Below are positions 1 through 6,997 of a stretch of DNA of 41,846 nucleotides, piece by piece. The stretch's first letter is position 1. The number at the start of each line of letters is the position of its first letter. The notes under the pieces were generated by a model, which ran no database searches, was not told where the DNA came from, and saw only the letters and a list, made by a program, of their open reading frames with translations. The DNA is from Alphaproteobacteria bacterium (lineage in GTDB: Bacteria > Pseudomonadota > Alphaproteobacteria > CAAGCB01 > CAG-977), in assembly GCA_900768875.1 (NCBI GenBank), contig CAAGEP010000007.1, positions 1 through 41,846 on the forward strand, in the 5' to 3' direction. The position numbers and the translations under genes are program-made.

Positions 1-200
1 AAATTACACTGTTCTTAGCGTATCTCTTAAAATTGACAGAGGTTCTTTCTTATACTACATACTTCCGTATCTAATACCTTTACCTCGTCTACCGATGTAC
101 TTTGGCCAACGTCTCGTCTAAAACAAGCCCGCCGCCTGTACATCTCTTCTTCTCTCTTCTTCAAACTCTCTCTAATATCTCCGCCCCGTTCCCGAAGCGC
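1..200 (-). other. Probable transcribed leader of an operon beyond the left edge (rRNA operon suspected)
   Basis: No convincing protein is seen here on either strand. Read leftward, this stretch lies just downstream of a strong promoter at 208-237 and can fold: GATGTAC at 94-100 can pair with GTACATC at 138-144, and there is a small ATAC-TTCC-GTAT hairpin near 57-68. A strong promoter with a long structured leader that runs off the edge suits an rRNA or other stable-RNA operon, and contigs often break at rRNA repeats. No 16S start motif is present in the window, so the identity is inference. Confidence 0.4.
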
Positions 201-207
201 AAGAGAG

Positions 208-237
208 GTTATAATGTTTTTCCCCCTCTCCTGTCAA
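208..237 (-). promoter_or_regulatory. Sigma70-like promoter facing the left edge
   Basis: On the minus strand a perfect -35 hexamer TTGACA (232-237) is followed after 18 bases by TATAAC (208-213), within CATTATAACC. The predicted start falls near 200. It points away from gluQ, whose stop is at 272-274, into the leader at 1-200. The near-consensus boxes suggest a highly expressed transcript. Confidence 0.65.
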
Positions 238-271
238 CAGGTTTATTAAAAAAAATTCAACTTTTTTGCAT

Positions 272-1093
272 TTATTTGAAAAAAGCAAAGATTTCTGCAG
301 GATTTAGCCCCTTGTCACGCAGAGCTTTTACCGTTATCGATTGATTGCGTTTGGCCAAACGCTGTCCGTTTTCATCCAAAATCAAGCGATGATGCCTGTA
401 TAAAGGAGTCTGCAGATGAAGCAATTCCTGCAAAAGGCGATGAATGTGCGTCGAATCGAACAAATCTTCGCCCCGCGTCACCAAAGTTACGCCTTGAGCG
501 GAATCGTCCAACACGGAACAAAGGTGATAACTGGCGGGAGTTTCTTTGCGCGCCAGAACAATATCGCCGAAAATCGCGGGATTCGCCCGCACCGTGCCGC
601 GCAATTCATCCGTAAAATAAAGCGAATCGCCTGTCAGAGCCAAGCTTTTGACTATATCCAACCGCCAAGACCATCTGTCATAGCGCGATAAATCCAAATG
701 CTTTCCGCGGCAAGTCCCCGGATAAACCGCCGTTTCGCCCGCGTGCGGAGCATGTCCCATGCGCGCGATTTCCGCTTCGATTTCTTTTCGGGTGCAGACG
801 CAAGGATACAAAACGCCGAGCCGTTTCAGCTTTTCCAAAGCTTCAGCATAGAAATCCATCCGTTCCGACTGGCGAATCGGCGGTTCATCCCACTTCAAGC
901 CCAGCCAATCCAAGTCTTCCATAATGCCGTCGACGAATTCGGGCTTGCAACGAATCGGATCGATGTCTTCGATTCGCAACAGGAACTTTCCGCCCGCTTT
1001 TTTGGCGTTCTCAAAAGCGAATCGAGCGGCGAAAGCGTGTCCGACATGAAGCCGTCCTGTCGGCGACGGTGCAAAACGTGTCACAATCATCAT
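272..1093 (-). CDS. gluQ: Glutamyl-queuosine tRNA(Asp) synthetase (GluQ-RS)
   Basis: A 273-residue paralogue of the catalytic half of glutamyl-tRNA synthetase. The family attaches glutamate to the queuosine base at position 34 of tRNA-Asp in the cytoplasm. Visible motifs are the HIGH-type ATP signature (P11-TGRLHVGH-19), a zinc site C98-x-C100 with Y124 and C128, and a KMSKS-like loop RLAKRNQS near 246-253. It lacks the anticodon-binding domain of true GltX, which would be about 450-500 residues long. The gene begins with tandem ATG codons after AAAGGA; I keep the first. It lies 52 bases after a DedA-type gene on the same strand and is probably cotranscribed with it. Confidence 0.9.
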   Translation of the reverse strand: MMIVTRFAPSPTGRLHVGHAFAARFAFENAKKAGGKFLLRIEDIDPIRCKPEFVDGIMEDLDWLGLKWDEPPIRQSERMDFYAEALEKLKRLGVLYPCVCTRKEIEAEIARMGHAPHAGETAVYPGTCRGKHLDLSRYDRWSWRLDIVKSLALTGDSLYFTDELRGTVRANPAIFGDIVLARKETPASYHLCSVLDDSAQGVTLVTRGEDLFDSTHIHRLLQELLHLQTPLYRHHRLILDENGQRLAKRNQSITVKALRDKGLNPAEIFAFFK

Positions 1094-1145
1094 AAAATCC
1101 TTTACCCGACGAAAGAGTTTCCCGTCCGATACGTTATATTATGGT

Positions 1146-1763
1146 TTAAAACAGCTTAATCACTGCAAATCCGCCCGCCAGCAGAAGAAAAAACACGGTC
1201 GCCAGCCAGCCCAAGTGCTTTTCGATGAATTTTTCCATCGGCGCGCCGAATTTCCACAACAACGCGCCCAGCAAAAAGAACCGCCCCCCGCGCGACAGAA
1301 CGGAAGCAATCGCAAAAACACCCAAGTTTAAATGAGTCATACCGCTGAGAATCGTAATCACTTTATACGGAAACGGCGTAAATCCCGCCGCCGCGACTAT
1401 CCATGCGCCGAATTGGTTGTAAGCGTTGACGAACACCTGCAGTTTGTCCATATAGCCGTAAAAAGTGAAAATCGGCACCGCAACCGCGTCATACAAAAAC
1501 CAGCCGATGGCATAGCCGAAAAAGCCGCCGGTAACGCTGGCCGCCGTACAGACCCCCGCGTAAAAGAACGAACGACTCGGCCGCGCAATCATCATCGGAA
1601 TCAGCAAAACATCGGGCGGAATCGGAAAGCATGAACTTTCCGCAAACGATACGGCCGCCAAAATCCATACGGCTTGAGGATGTTGAGCATATCGAATGAC
1701 CGCATCGTACAGCCGATGCATCGTTTTTCCGCCCCATGCCAAAAATTTTTTTATGGAATTCAT
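1146..1763 (-). CDS. DedA/YqaA-family inner membrane protein
   Basis: About 205 residues with several hydrophobic segments. The sequence FAESSCFPIPPDVLLIPM near the N-terminus and the GFTPFPYKVITILSG segment are hallmarks of the YqaA branch of the DedA/SNARE-associated superfamily, thought to act in membrane homeostasis or lipid flipping. The exact substrate is unknown. I choose the ATG at 1763 (MNSIKKFL), which has AAGGG about nine bases upstream. The frame stays open to an ATG at 1808, and a start at MHRLYDAVIRYAQHP would match shorter relatives, so the N-terminus is uncertain. gluQ follows on the same strand. Confidence 0.82.
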   Translation of the reverse strand: MNSIKKFLAWGGKTMHRLYDAVIRYAQHPQAVWILAAVSFAESSCFPIPPDVLLIPMMIARPSRSFFYAGVCTAASVTGGFFGYAIGWFLYDAVAVPIFTFYGYMDKLQVFVNAYNQFGAWIVAAAGFTPFPYKVITILSGMTHLNLGVFAIASVLSRGGRFFLLGALLWKFGAPMEKFIEKHLGWLATVFFLLLAGGFAVIKLF

Positions 1764-1925
1764 CGCTTTTTGCCCTTTTTCAACAAATATTTTTTCAAAT
1801 ACAATCAAAGGTTTCTAGCCAAATACATAACCCCGCGTATAATATGCGCTCGGCTATATAGACAATTAGTTGACAAACCTTTATACTTTCATCCGTTAAA
1901 GGTTCTAATCTGCAGGAGCAAAACT

Positions 1926-2168
1926 ATGAGGGTCAAGCTTACCCCGAAACAAACCGAAGTGCTTTATTATCTGTCGCAGGCCTGTTCAAACCAGCAAATT
2001 GCCGAGAAAATGAACATTTCCATCGCAACCGTAAAGCTGCACTTGTCTGTTTTGTATCAAAAGTTGGATGCCCATACAAGGACAAAAGCATTGATTAAAG
2101 CGCAAGCTCTGGGCATTGTTCCGCTCAAACCGCCGAAAAGGCGTCCCGAAATCCGCAAGAGCGCCTAG
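1926..2168 (+). CDS. Small HTH-only LuxR/GerE-type DNA-binding protein
   Basis: Eighty residues that are almost entirely a LuxR-type (GerE) helix-turn-helix: LTPKQTEVLYYLSQACSNQQ, then IAEKMNISIATVKLHLS, then LYQKLDAHTRTKALIKA. There is no receiver, PAS or autoinducer domain, so any signal input must come from another protein or from its own level. A short basic tail (PKRRPEIRKSA) ends it. The start ATG follows AGGAG at a good distance; a longer open frame from 1674 overlaps the DedA gene antisense and has no ribosome site. TTGACA occurs at 1870-1875 upstream, without a convincing -10 box at the right spacing. Target genes cannot be read from the context. Confidence 0.82.
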   Translation: MRVKLTPKQTEVLYYLSQACSNQQIAEKMNISIATVKLHLSVLYQKLDAHTRTKALIKAQALGIVPLKPPKRRPEIRKSA

Positions 2169-2253
2169 TATCGCCTTTTACCCTGATTGACACGAATGGC
2201 ACGCCCTGTCAAAATTATTCCCGTTCGCATGATTTCAAACAAGGAGCCGACTT

Positions 2254-2685
2254 ATGAAAAAATATCTTGTTTCAACTTTGACGGGATTGATATTGATGAC
2301 CGCCCCCGCTTTTGCGGAACAGTCAGTTTCCGACCACAAATCCGCCGATCGGCAATCGGAGTATTTGATACAACGGGCGGAACACAAGTATCAGAAAAAA
2401 ATCGCCGATATCAACGAAGATTTTCAAGAAGATGTCGCCAAAATTCAAAAATCGGACATGCCTGACGCCCTGAAAACCCTGCGGCTGAAACACGCCGCCG
2501 AGCAGCGGGATTTGGAATTGAAGCAGGCCGCCGAAAAAAATGCCTTGCGTCAAAAACACATTCAAGAAACCGCCGCCCTTATGCCCGATTGGCAGCCCGA
2601 TTCGTTCAAACCGAAGCACGACAAACGCGACGGAAAACCGCGCAAAGACAAAAAAAGAAAGAAAAAACACGATTTCGACGATTAA
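2254..2685 (+). CDS. Secreted, highly charged coiled-coil protein of unknown function
   Basis: A 143-residue protein with a clear Sec signal peptide (MKKYLVSTLTGLILMTAPAF, cleavage likely after AFA). The mature part is helical and heptad-like from about 40 to 105 (YLIQRAEHKYQKKIADI, KHAAEQRDLELKQAAEKN). The tail is extremely basic (KPRKDKKRKKKH) and ends in an acidic FDD. There are no cysteines or catalytic motifs. I do not recognise the family; it resembles small periplasmic coiled-coil proteins only in general form. AAGGAG precedes the start. A strong terminator shared with the convergent HAD gene follows at 2690-2712, so it is probably monocistronic. Confidence 0.75.
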   Translation: MKKYLVSTLTGLILMTAPAFAEQSVSDHKSADRQSEYLIQRAEHKYQKKIADINEDFQEDVAKIQKSDMPDALKTLRLKHAAEQRDLELKQAAEKNALRQKHIQETAALMPDWQPDSFKPKHDKRDGKPRKDKKRKKKHDFDD

Positions 2686-2689
2686 AGAC

Positions 2690-2712
2690 AAGCCTCCTCA
2701 ACGGAGGCTTTT
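2690..2712 (+). terminator. Bidirectional rho-independent terminator
   Basis: AAGCCTCC (2690-2697), a five-base loop and GGAGGCTT (2703-2710) form an eight-pair stem followed by TTTT-rich sequence. The A-rich left side gives a U tract in the other direction. It sits between the ends of the coiled-coil gene and the convergent HAD gene. Confidence 0.85.
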
Positions 2713-3321
2713 CTAATCCGTATCCACCCCCGCCGCTTTCAAATCGGCCGCCAGTTTGTCAGGCGTTGTAAAGCGCAATGCCTTAAACCCCATTGCTTCA
2801 GCCGTATCAACATTCGGCTGAGAATCGTCGATAAAGACACATTCCTGCGGATTCAGCCCGTAACGTTCCAGCAAAATTTCAAAAATGCGGGGTTCCGGCT
2901 TGACTTCTTTTTCAATGCCGGAAACGACAATTCCCTTGAAGAGATTGAAGAAATCGAATTCGGGTTTGGTTTGGGCGAATTTTTCTTCTGACCAGTTGGT
3001 CAATCCGTACACGGGATAATGTTTCGCCAGCCGGCGCAACAGCGCAACGTTTTCGGCAATCGCGCCTCCGCGCATTTCATTCCACCGATCGTCAAAAGCG
3101 CGGATTTCATCGGCATATTCCGGAAACAACGCGATGCGTTCGGCAACGGCCTGCTTGAACGGCTTGCCTTTATCCAAAGATAAATTCCACTCCGTTGTGC
3201 AAATATTTTTCAAAAAAAATTCCATATCCGATTCGTTTTTAAAAATTTTTCGGTACAGATTCCGCGGATTCCACTCGATTAAAACGCCGCCGAAATCAAA
3301 AACTATCGCCTTGATTGCCAT
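2713..3321 (-). CDS. HAD-superfamily hydrolase (HAD-IA, YihX-like)
   Basis: About 202 residues. Motif I is VFDFGGVL with nucleophile D9; the second position of the usual DxD is Gly11, as in the DxG/DxN variants seen in the YihX sugar-phosphatase group. Motif II is probably the YGLTNWS segment, the motif III lysine is in KEVKPEP, and motif IV is FIDDSQPNVDTAEAMG. Members dephosphorylate small sugars or nucleotides in the cytoplasm; the substrate here is unknown. The start at 3321 (MAIKAIVFD) follows AAGGAGG; the frame extends seven codons further up without better support. It converges with the secreted coiled-coil gene across a shared terminator and diverges from the DUF2125 gene. Confidence 0.85.
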   Translation of the reverse strand: MAIKAIVFDFGGVLIEWNPRNLYRKIFKNESDMEFFLKNICTTEWNLSLDKGKPFKQAVAERIALFPEYADEIRAFDDRWNEMRGGAIAENVALLRRLAKHYPVYGLTNWSEEKFAQTKPEFDFFNLFKGIVVSGIEKEVKPEPRIFEILLERYGLNPQECVFIDDSQPNVDTAEAMGFKALRFTTPDKLAADLKAAGVDTD

Positions 3322-3347
3322 AAAGCCTCCTTGTTCGCACAAAACAG

Positions 3348-3376
3348 TTACTTTCGTTTTTAAAAACGTATATGAT
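3348..3376 (+). promoter_or_regulatory. Candidate promoter for the DUF2125 gene
   Basis: TTACTT (3348-3353), a 17-base spacer and TATGAT (3371-3376) make a plausible sigma70 promoter. The -10 box overlaps the first possible ATG at 3372, which argues that translation really starts farther down, at 3387 or 3411. Confidence 0.4.
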
Positions 3377-4457
3377 GATAAAAATGATTCTAAACAAGAT
3401 ACATGAAAAAATGCTGGACATCAACAAACTGCCGCAACTGCAATCCGTGTTGCCGTCGAAAAAATCGAACCGCCCAACCTGTTCAAGACGTTTAGCCGTC
3501 TTTTTTACGGGAAAGCGGGGGCTGATAACGGCTTTTGCCGTTTTGTTTTTGATGTATTTAGCACTCTGCCTGTACAGCGAACACCGGTTAAAGGCGGAAG
3601 TTTACACTGTTTTCAAAGAAATCGGCGCTAACGGATTCGGAGTTTCGTATCAAGCCCGTTCTTCGTTTGCCGGTCTTGCCGGCGGACTGCATTTGGACAA
3701 TGTTGTTTTAACGGCGCCGCGGCAAATGGGCGGTTGGCAGTTGAAAACGGGACGGCTGGTTGTTTCGGCGGGATTGTTTTCGCGTGCCGCAACCATACGG
3801 TTCAACGGGACTCATTCTCTGAAAACCGACCGTTTCGATGACGCGCGCTTCATCTTGGATGACGCCAAGCTGACTGTCGCCCCCGCCCCGTTGACTGTCA
3901 ACGTCCGAATCAAAAAGTTGCAAACGGCCTCTCCCGACGCTCTGGCGGGGCTGTCCGTTCAAGAAGCCTCTTTGAGCTTTTCGGCGGCAACGGGAAATTT
4001 TTCGCTGACGATGAACGGAGCCGTTCCGCCCGCATCCGTTACGCCGCCGTTGGCACCGTCGTTCAGCTATTTGTCCGTCAGCGGAACCGTTACGGACATT
4101 CCCGACAAAAACCGCCAAGCCCCCGTTCTGGCAGAGTGGATAAACAACGGCGGTTTGATTGAAATCACACGCGCCGAAGCGATTTGGCTGCCGTTTATGG
4201 CGCAACTGTCAGGAACGGCAAGTTTGGACAACAACTACACCCTCACGGCGGCGGGAACAGGGAAAGTATACGGATTTTTCGATTTACTGAATCGTCTGGA
4301 AAAAATCCGCGCCGTCAGTCCGTCACAGGTTTCTCTGGCGAAAATCGTCTTGGGCGAACGTGTGCGCCAAATGCCGGGGGAAGCCCTTCCCTCTCTGACG
4401 ACTTCGTTCGGAATTCAGAACCAAACCGTCTATGCGGAACGGGTTCCGTTAAACTAA
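3372..4457 (+). CDS. DUF2125-family membrane-anchored protein
   Basis: Up to 361 residues. A basic N-terminus leads to one transmembrane helix (GLITAFAVLFLMYLALCLY, about 49-68). A beta-rich extracytoplasmic region follows, with repeated layers such as GLHLDNVVLTAP and the C-terminal block WINNGGLIEITRAEAIW / AQLSGTASLDNNYTL, which is typical of the DUF2125 family found mostly in Alphaproteobacteria. Function is unknown; the fold recalls envelope lipid-handling proteins, but that is inference. There is no clear ribosome site at 3372, and the promoter candidate suggests ATG 3411 (MLDINKLPQ) instead. Its TAA overlaps the stop of the convergent PH-like gene by four bases. Confidence 0.72.
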   Translation: MMIKMILNKIHEKMLDINKLPQLQSVLPSKKSNRPTCSRRLAVFFTGKRGLITAFAVLFLMYLALCLYSEHRLKAEVYTVFKEIGANGFGVSYQARSSFAGLAGGLHLDNVVLTAPRQMGGWQLKTGRLVVSAGLFSRAATIRFNGTHSLKTDRFDDARFILDDAKLTVAPAPLTVNVRIKKLQTASPDALAGLSVQEASLSFSAATGNFSLTMNGAVPPASVTPPLAPSFSYLSVSGTVTDIPDKNRQAPVLAEWINNGGLIEITRAEAIWLPFMAQLSGTASLDNNYTLTAAGTGKVYGFFDLLNRLEKIRAVSPSQVSLAKIVLGERVRQMPGEALPSLTTSFGIQNQTVYAERVPLN

Positions 4458-4954
4458 ACCGGCTTTCCGCCCAAAGCTTCCAACAATGCGCTTTGATCTT
4501 CGGGGCGGATAAAATCCAAGCAGATGAACGCTTGCCGGTCTTTGTGGAATATCCTGTCCGCCTTGAACCGCCACGAAAATTTGTATTTTTCCGGATTGAC
4601 GATTTTCAATCCCAACATTTTGCAGCCCAAAAAACGGTGCGTTTTTACGCTTTCGATATCGGCCAACTCCAACGTCATTTCAGCATCGATAATCAGCTTG
4701 CCGTTTTCTATGGTCAAATACGGCTTTTTCATAATATGCCGCGCCCAAAAAAGGAATTGGGATGCTCCCATAACGATAAAAACAGCCGCGGCCGCCAAAG
4801 GAATAACGTACAGATACCACCAGTGTTTAAAGTACGCCAAACGCCAGCATCCGGCGCACCGCGCAAACGGATAAAGAATGAAAACGCCCGCCCCCAGCGA
4901 CAGCAGAGCAAAAATCAGAAAACCGCAGCTTTTTTTGTAATAAAATGTTTGCAT
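4454..4954 (-). CDS. Two-helix membrane protein with bacterial PH-like domain
   Basis: A 166-residue protein with two hydrophobic helices (about 11-28 and 48-69) and then a small soluble domain whose pattern LTIENGKLIIDAEMTLELAD / IESVKTHRFLGCKMLGLKIV resembles bacterial PH-like domains (STM3941/YcxB type). Role unknown; such proteins are peripheral envelope or stress proteins. Three cysteines lie around the first loop (ARCAGCW). GGGAG precedes the ATG by eight bases. It follows RNase D on the same strand after 65 bases and ends in a four-base stop overlap with the DUF2125 gene. Confidence 0.6.
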   Translation of the reverse strand: MQTFYYKKSCGFLIFALLSLGAGVFILYPFARCAGCWRLAYFKHWWYLYVIPLAAAAVFIVMGASQFLFWARHIMKKPYLTIENGKLIIDAEMTLELADIESVKTHRFLGCKMLGLKIVNPEKYKFSWRFKADRIFHKDRQAFICLDFIRPEDQSALLEALGGKPV

Positions 4955-5019
4955 GGCGAAACTCCCGTAAAACAGAACGGATTCAGTTTACGGGATAGAG
5001 TTCACTCCAAGTCAAGTAT

Positions 5020-6180
5020 TTATTTTGTTTCAATCAAATCAATGCGGCATTTTTCGGGATTGTAGGCGAAACCTATTTTTCCCGCTTTAAGCAGTTCCGC
5101 GGCTTTGCCGAACACCTCGTAACGCCAACCCGACAACAGCGGAGAATCGGGGGCTTTGCCGGCCGCCAGCTTGTCCAAATCGTCGAAATTGGCAATCAGC
5201 TTTTCCGCGACTCCGCTTTCGGCGGATTTAATCATCAGCAGCAGCTTCAGCATTTTGGCGACTGCCCGAGCATGGCGCGGCAGTTCAAACGGTTTGGGCA
5301 ATTCGGGATAAGTTGACGGGTCGGACGCCAGAACGTCATGAATTTTAATCAGAATTTCACGTCCCGTCCTGCTGTTTGCAAAGCCGTTCGGAACCCCGCG
5401 CAAACCGTTTAATTCATCGGCTGTGCGCGGTGCGTTTGTCGCGATTTCAATCAATATTTCATCCCGCATGATATGTTTGCGCGGACGATTCAAGCGGCGA
5501 GCCTCTTCTTCGCGGTAAGCGGCCAAAGCGCGGCACAGCGCCAAAGTACGCCTGTCCGACGAATTAATTTTCAGCCGTTTCCACATGTCCAGCGGATCCG
5601 TTTCGTACGTTGCGGGATTGGTCAGTTTGGCGATATCGTCCTTCAGCCAATCGGTACGCCCGTTTTGCCGCAGGGTTTCCAGCATTTTTTCATAAACGTC
5701 GCGCAAATGCGTCACGTCCGCCTGCGCGTATTTGATTTGCTTTTCGGTCAAAGGACGGCGCGACCAATCCGTAAAGCGCATGGATTTGTCCAGTTCGATT
5801 CCCAACAGCTTTTGCACCAGATTTTGATAACTGACGGATTCGCCGAATCCGCACACCATCGCCGCCGCTTGCGTATCAAAAACGGGAGCCGGCGTTTTAT
5901 GGCTCAAATTGTAAAAGATTTCGATATCTTGATGCGCGGCATGGAACACTTTGACCACGTTTTCATTCTGCATTAAATCGAAAAACGGTTGCAAATCCAA
6001 CCCTTCCGCCAACGGATCGATACAGGCGGCTTCGTCCCGCGACGCGATTTGAATCAGACAAACCTGCGGCCAATACGTTTTTTCACGAATGAATTCCGTA
6101 TCGACGGTTACATAGGGATGCTCGGCCAACCGCCGGCACAGATCCGTCAAGTCTTGAGTGGATTGGATGAATTTGCACAT
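5020..6180 (-). CDS. rnd: Ribonuclease D
   Basis: A 386-residue 3'-to-5' exoribonuclease that trims tRNA and other small RNA precursors. The DEDD catalytic residues are visible: D27 and E29 in VDTEF, D85 in HAAHQDIEIF, and Y151/D155 in YAQADVTHL. An HRDC domain occupies roughly 205-285 (ALCRALAAYREEEARRLNRP) and a second helical repeat follows. The length matches bacterial RNase D. The start follows GGAAAG. The upstream region 6181-6337 is shared divergently with the cysteine-rich gene, and the PH-like gene follows in the same direction. Confidence 0.93.
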   Translation of the reverse strand: MCKFIQSTQDLTDLCRRLAEHPYVTVDTEFIREKTYWPQVCLIQIASRDEAACIDPLAEGLDLQPFFDLMQNENVVKVFHAAHQDIEIFYNLSHKTPAPVFDTQAAAMVCGFGESVSYQNLVQKLLGIELDKSMRFTDWSRRPLTEKQIKYAQADVTHLRDVYEKMLETLRQNGRTDWLKDDIAKLTNPATYETDPLDMWKRLKINSSDRRTLALCRALAAYREEEARRLNRPRKHIMRDEILIEIATNAPRTADELNGLRGVPNGFANSRTGREILIKIHDVLASDPSTYPELPKPFELPRHARAVAKMLKLLLMIKSAESGVAEKLIANFDDLDKLAAGKAPDSPLLSGWRYEVFGKAAELLKAGKIGFAYNPEKCRIDLIETK

Positions 6181-6337
6181 AATCTTTCCGCCATTAGAAA
6201 TTAACCTCGCCCTTAGTTTTAATGCTTCAAAACAAAAAAAGAAACCTTTTTATCGCAAAAATGAAAACATGGGGGGATTTTTCTTTTCCCGCCTTTTTTT
6301 GTCTGTTACACTGAAACGGTTACAAGGAGTTTGTACG

Positions 6338-6997
6338 ATGTGGAAATTGCTGTCTGTTTTGCTGGTGCTGACCGCTTCGGACGCCGCGGCGAAAAGTATG
6401 AAAGTCGGGGCGATGATTGATAATTACGGGAATAATGCGCAAAGCAACAGGCGTATTCTTCCTCAAAGCCGCAATGCGTCAGCCGAAAAAGCGTGCCTGA
6501 CCAACGAAGATTGTCCGTTTGACCGCGAATGTGTTGCCTTGCGCTGTCTGCACGTCTGCACCAAAGACACTTGCATCGAGGGCAAGTACTGCATCGCCCA
6601 CAAAAGCAAGCCGCATGTTTATCAATGTGTCGAATGTGTCATCAGCCGCCACTGTCCCAAAGGCATGGAATGTTCGCCGAAAACTTTGACCTGCGTCGAA
6701 AAAGACGTGTGCCGCGATGCCGTTTGTTCGCCCGCCGCGCCCTACTGCATCCAAGTCCCGTATAAAACTCTGCCGTATACTTGCGTTCAATGTCTGACGG
6801 ATGAACATTGCCCGCCCGTTGCGGGGTTGACGCGTTCGTGTGTTGACAATTACTGCCTGTTCAATGTGGAAAACAACATCCCCCGCAAAACCAAAAAAAC
6901 CGAATCGGATTTGGTTCAAACGGAGGATGAGCCTTTGTATGAAACGGAAGAAATCGGCGACGATTACGAAAGCGCCGACAGCGAATACTTCGATTAA
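6338..6997 (+). CDS. Secreted cysteine-rich repeat protein
   Basis: A 219-residue protein with a short signal peptide (MWKLLSVLLVLTASDAAA). About 125 residues then carry 20 cysteines in repeated short units such as CLTNEDCPFDREC, CVECVISRHCPKGMEC and CVQCLTDEHCPP. The even count and regular spacing suggest an extracytoplasmic disulfide-knotted array, superficially like EGF/EB-type modules of animal proteins. The last 40 residues are acidic and cysteine-free (ETEEIGDDYESADSEYFD). AAGGAGT stands before the chosen ATG; the frame is open upstream but has no signal there. I do not recognise a named bacterial family and do not assign a function. It shares TTAA with the stop of the convergent transporter gene. 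Confidence 0.8.
   Translation: MWKLLSVLLVLTASDAAAKSMKVGAMIDNYGNNAQSNRRILPQSRNASAEKACLTNEDCPFDRECVALRCLHVCTKDTCIEGKYCIAHKSKPHVYQCVECVISRHCPKGMECSPKTLTCVEKDVCRDAVCSPAAPYCIQVPYKTLPYTCVQCLTDEHCPPVAGLTRSCVDNYCLFNVENNIPRKTKKTESDLVQTEDEPLYETEEIGDDYESADSEYFD

Noticed and set aside
102..344. 80-codon plus-strand frame at the left edge
   Set aside because: It crosses the promoter on the other strand and the end of gluQ and has no ribosome site or domain.
1838..1886. TATAAT at 1838 and TATACT at 1881 ahead of the LuxR-type gene
   Set aside because: Neither has a -35 box at 16-18 bases; TTGACA at 1870 lacks a matching -10. Left out as promoters.
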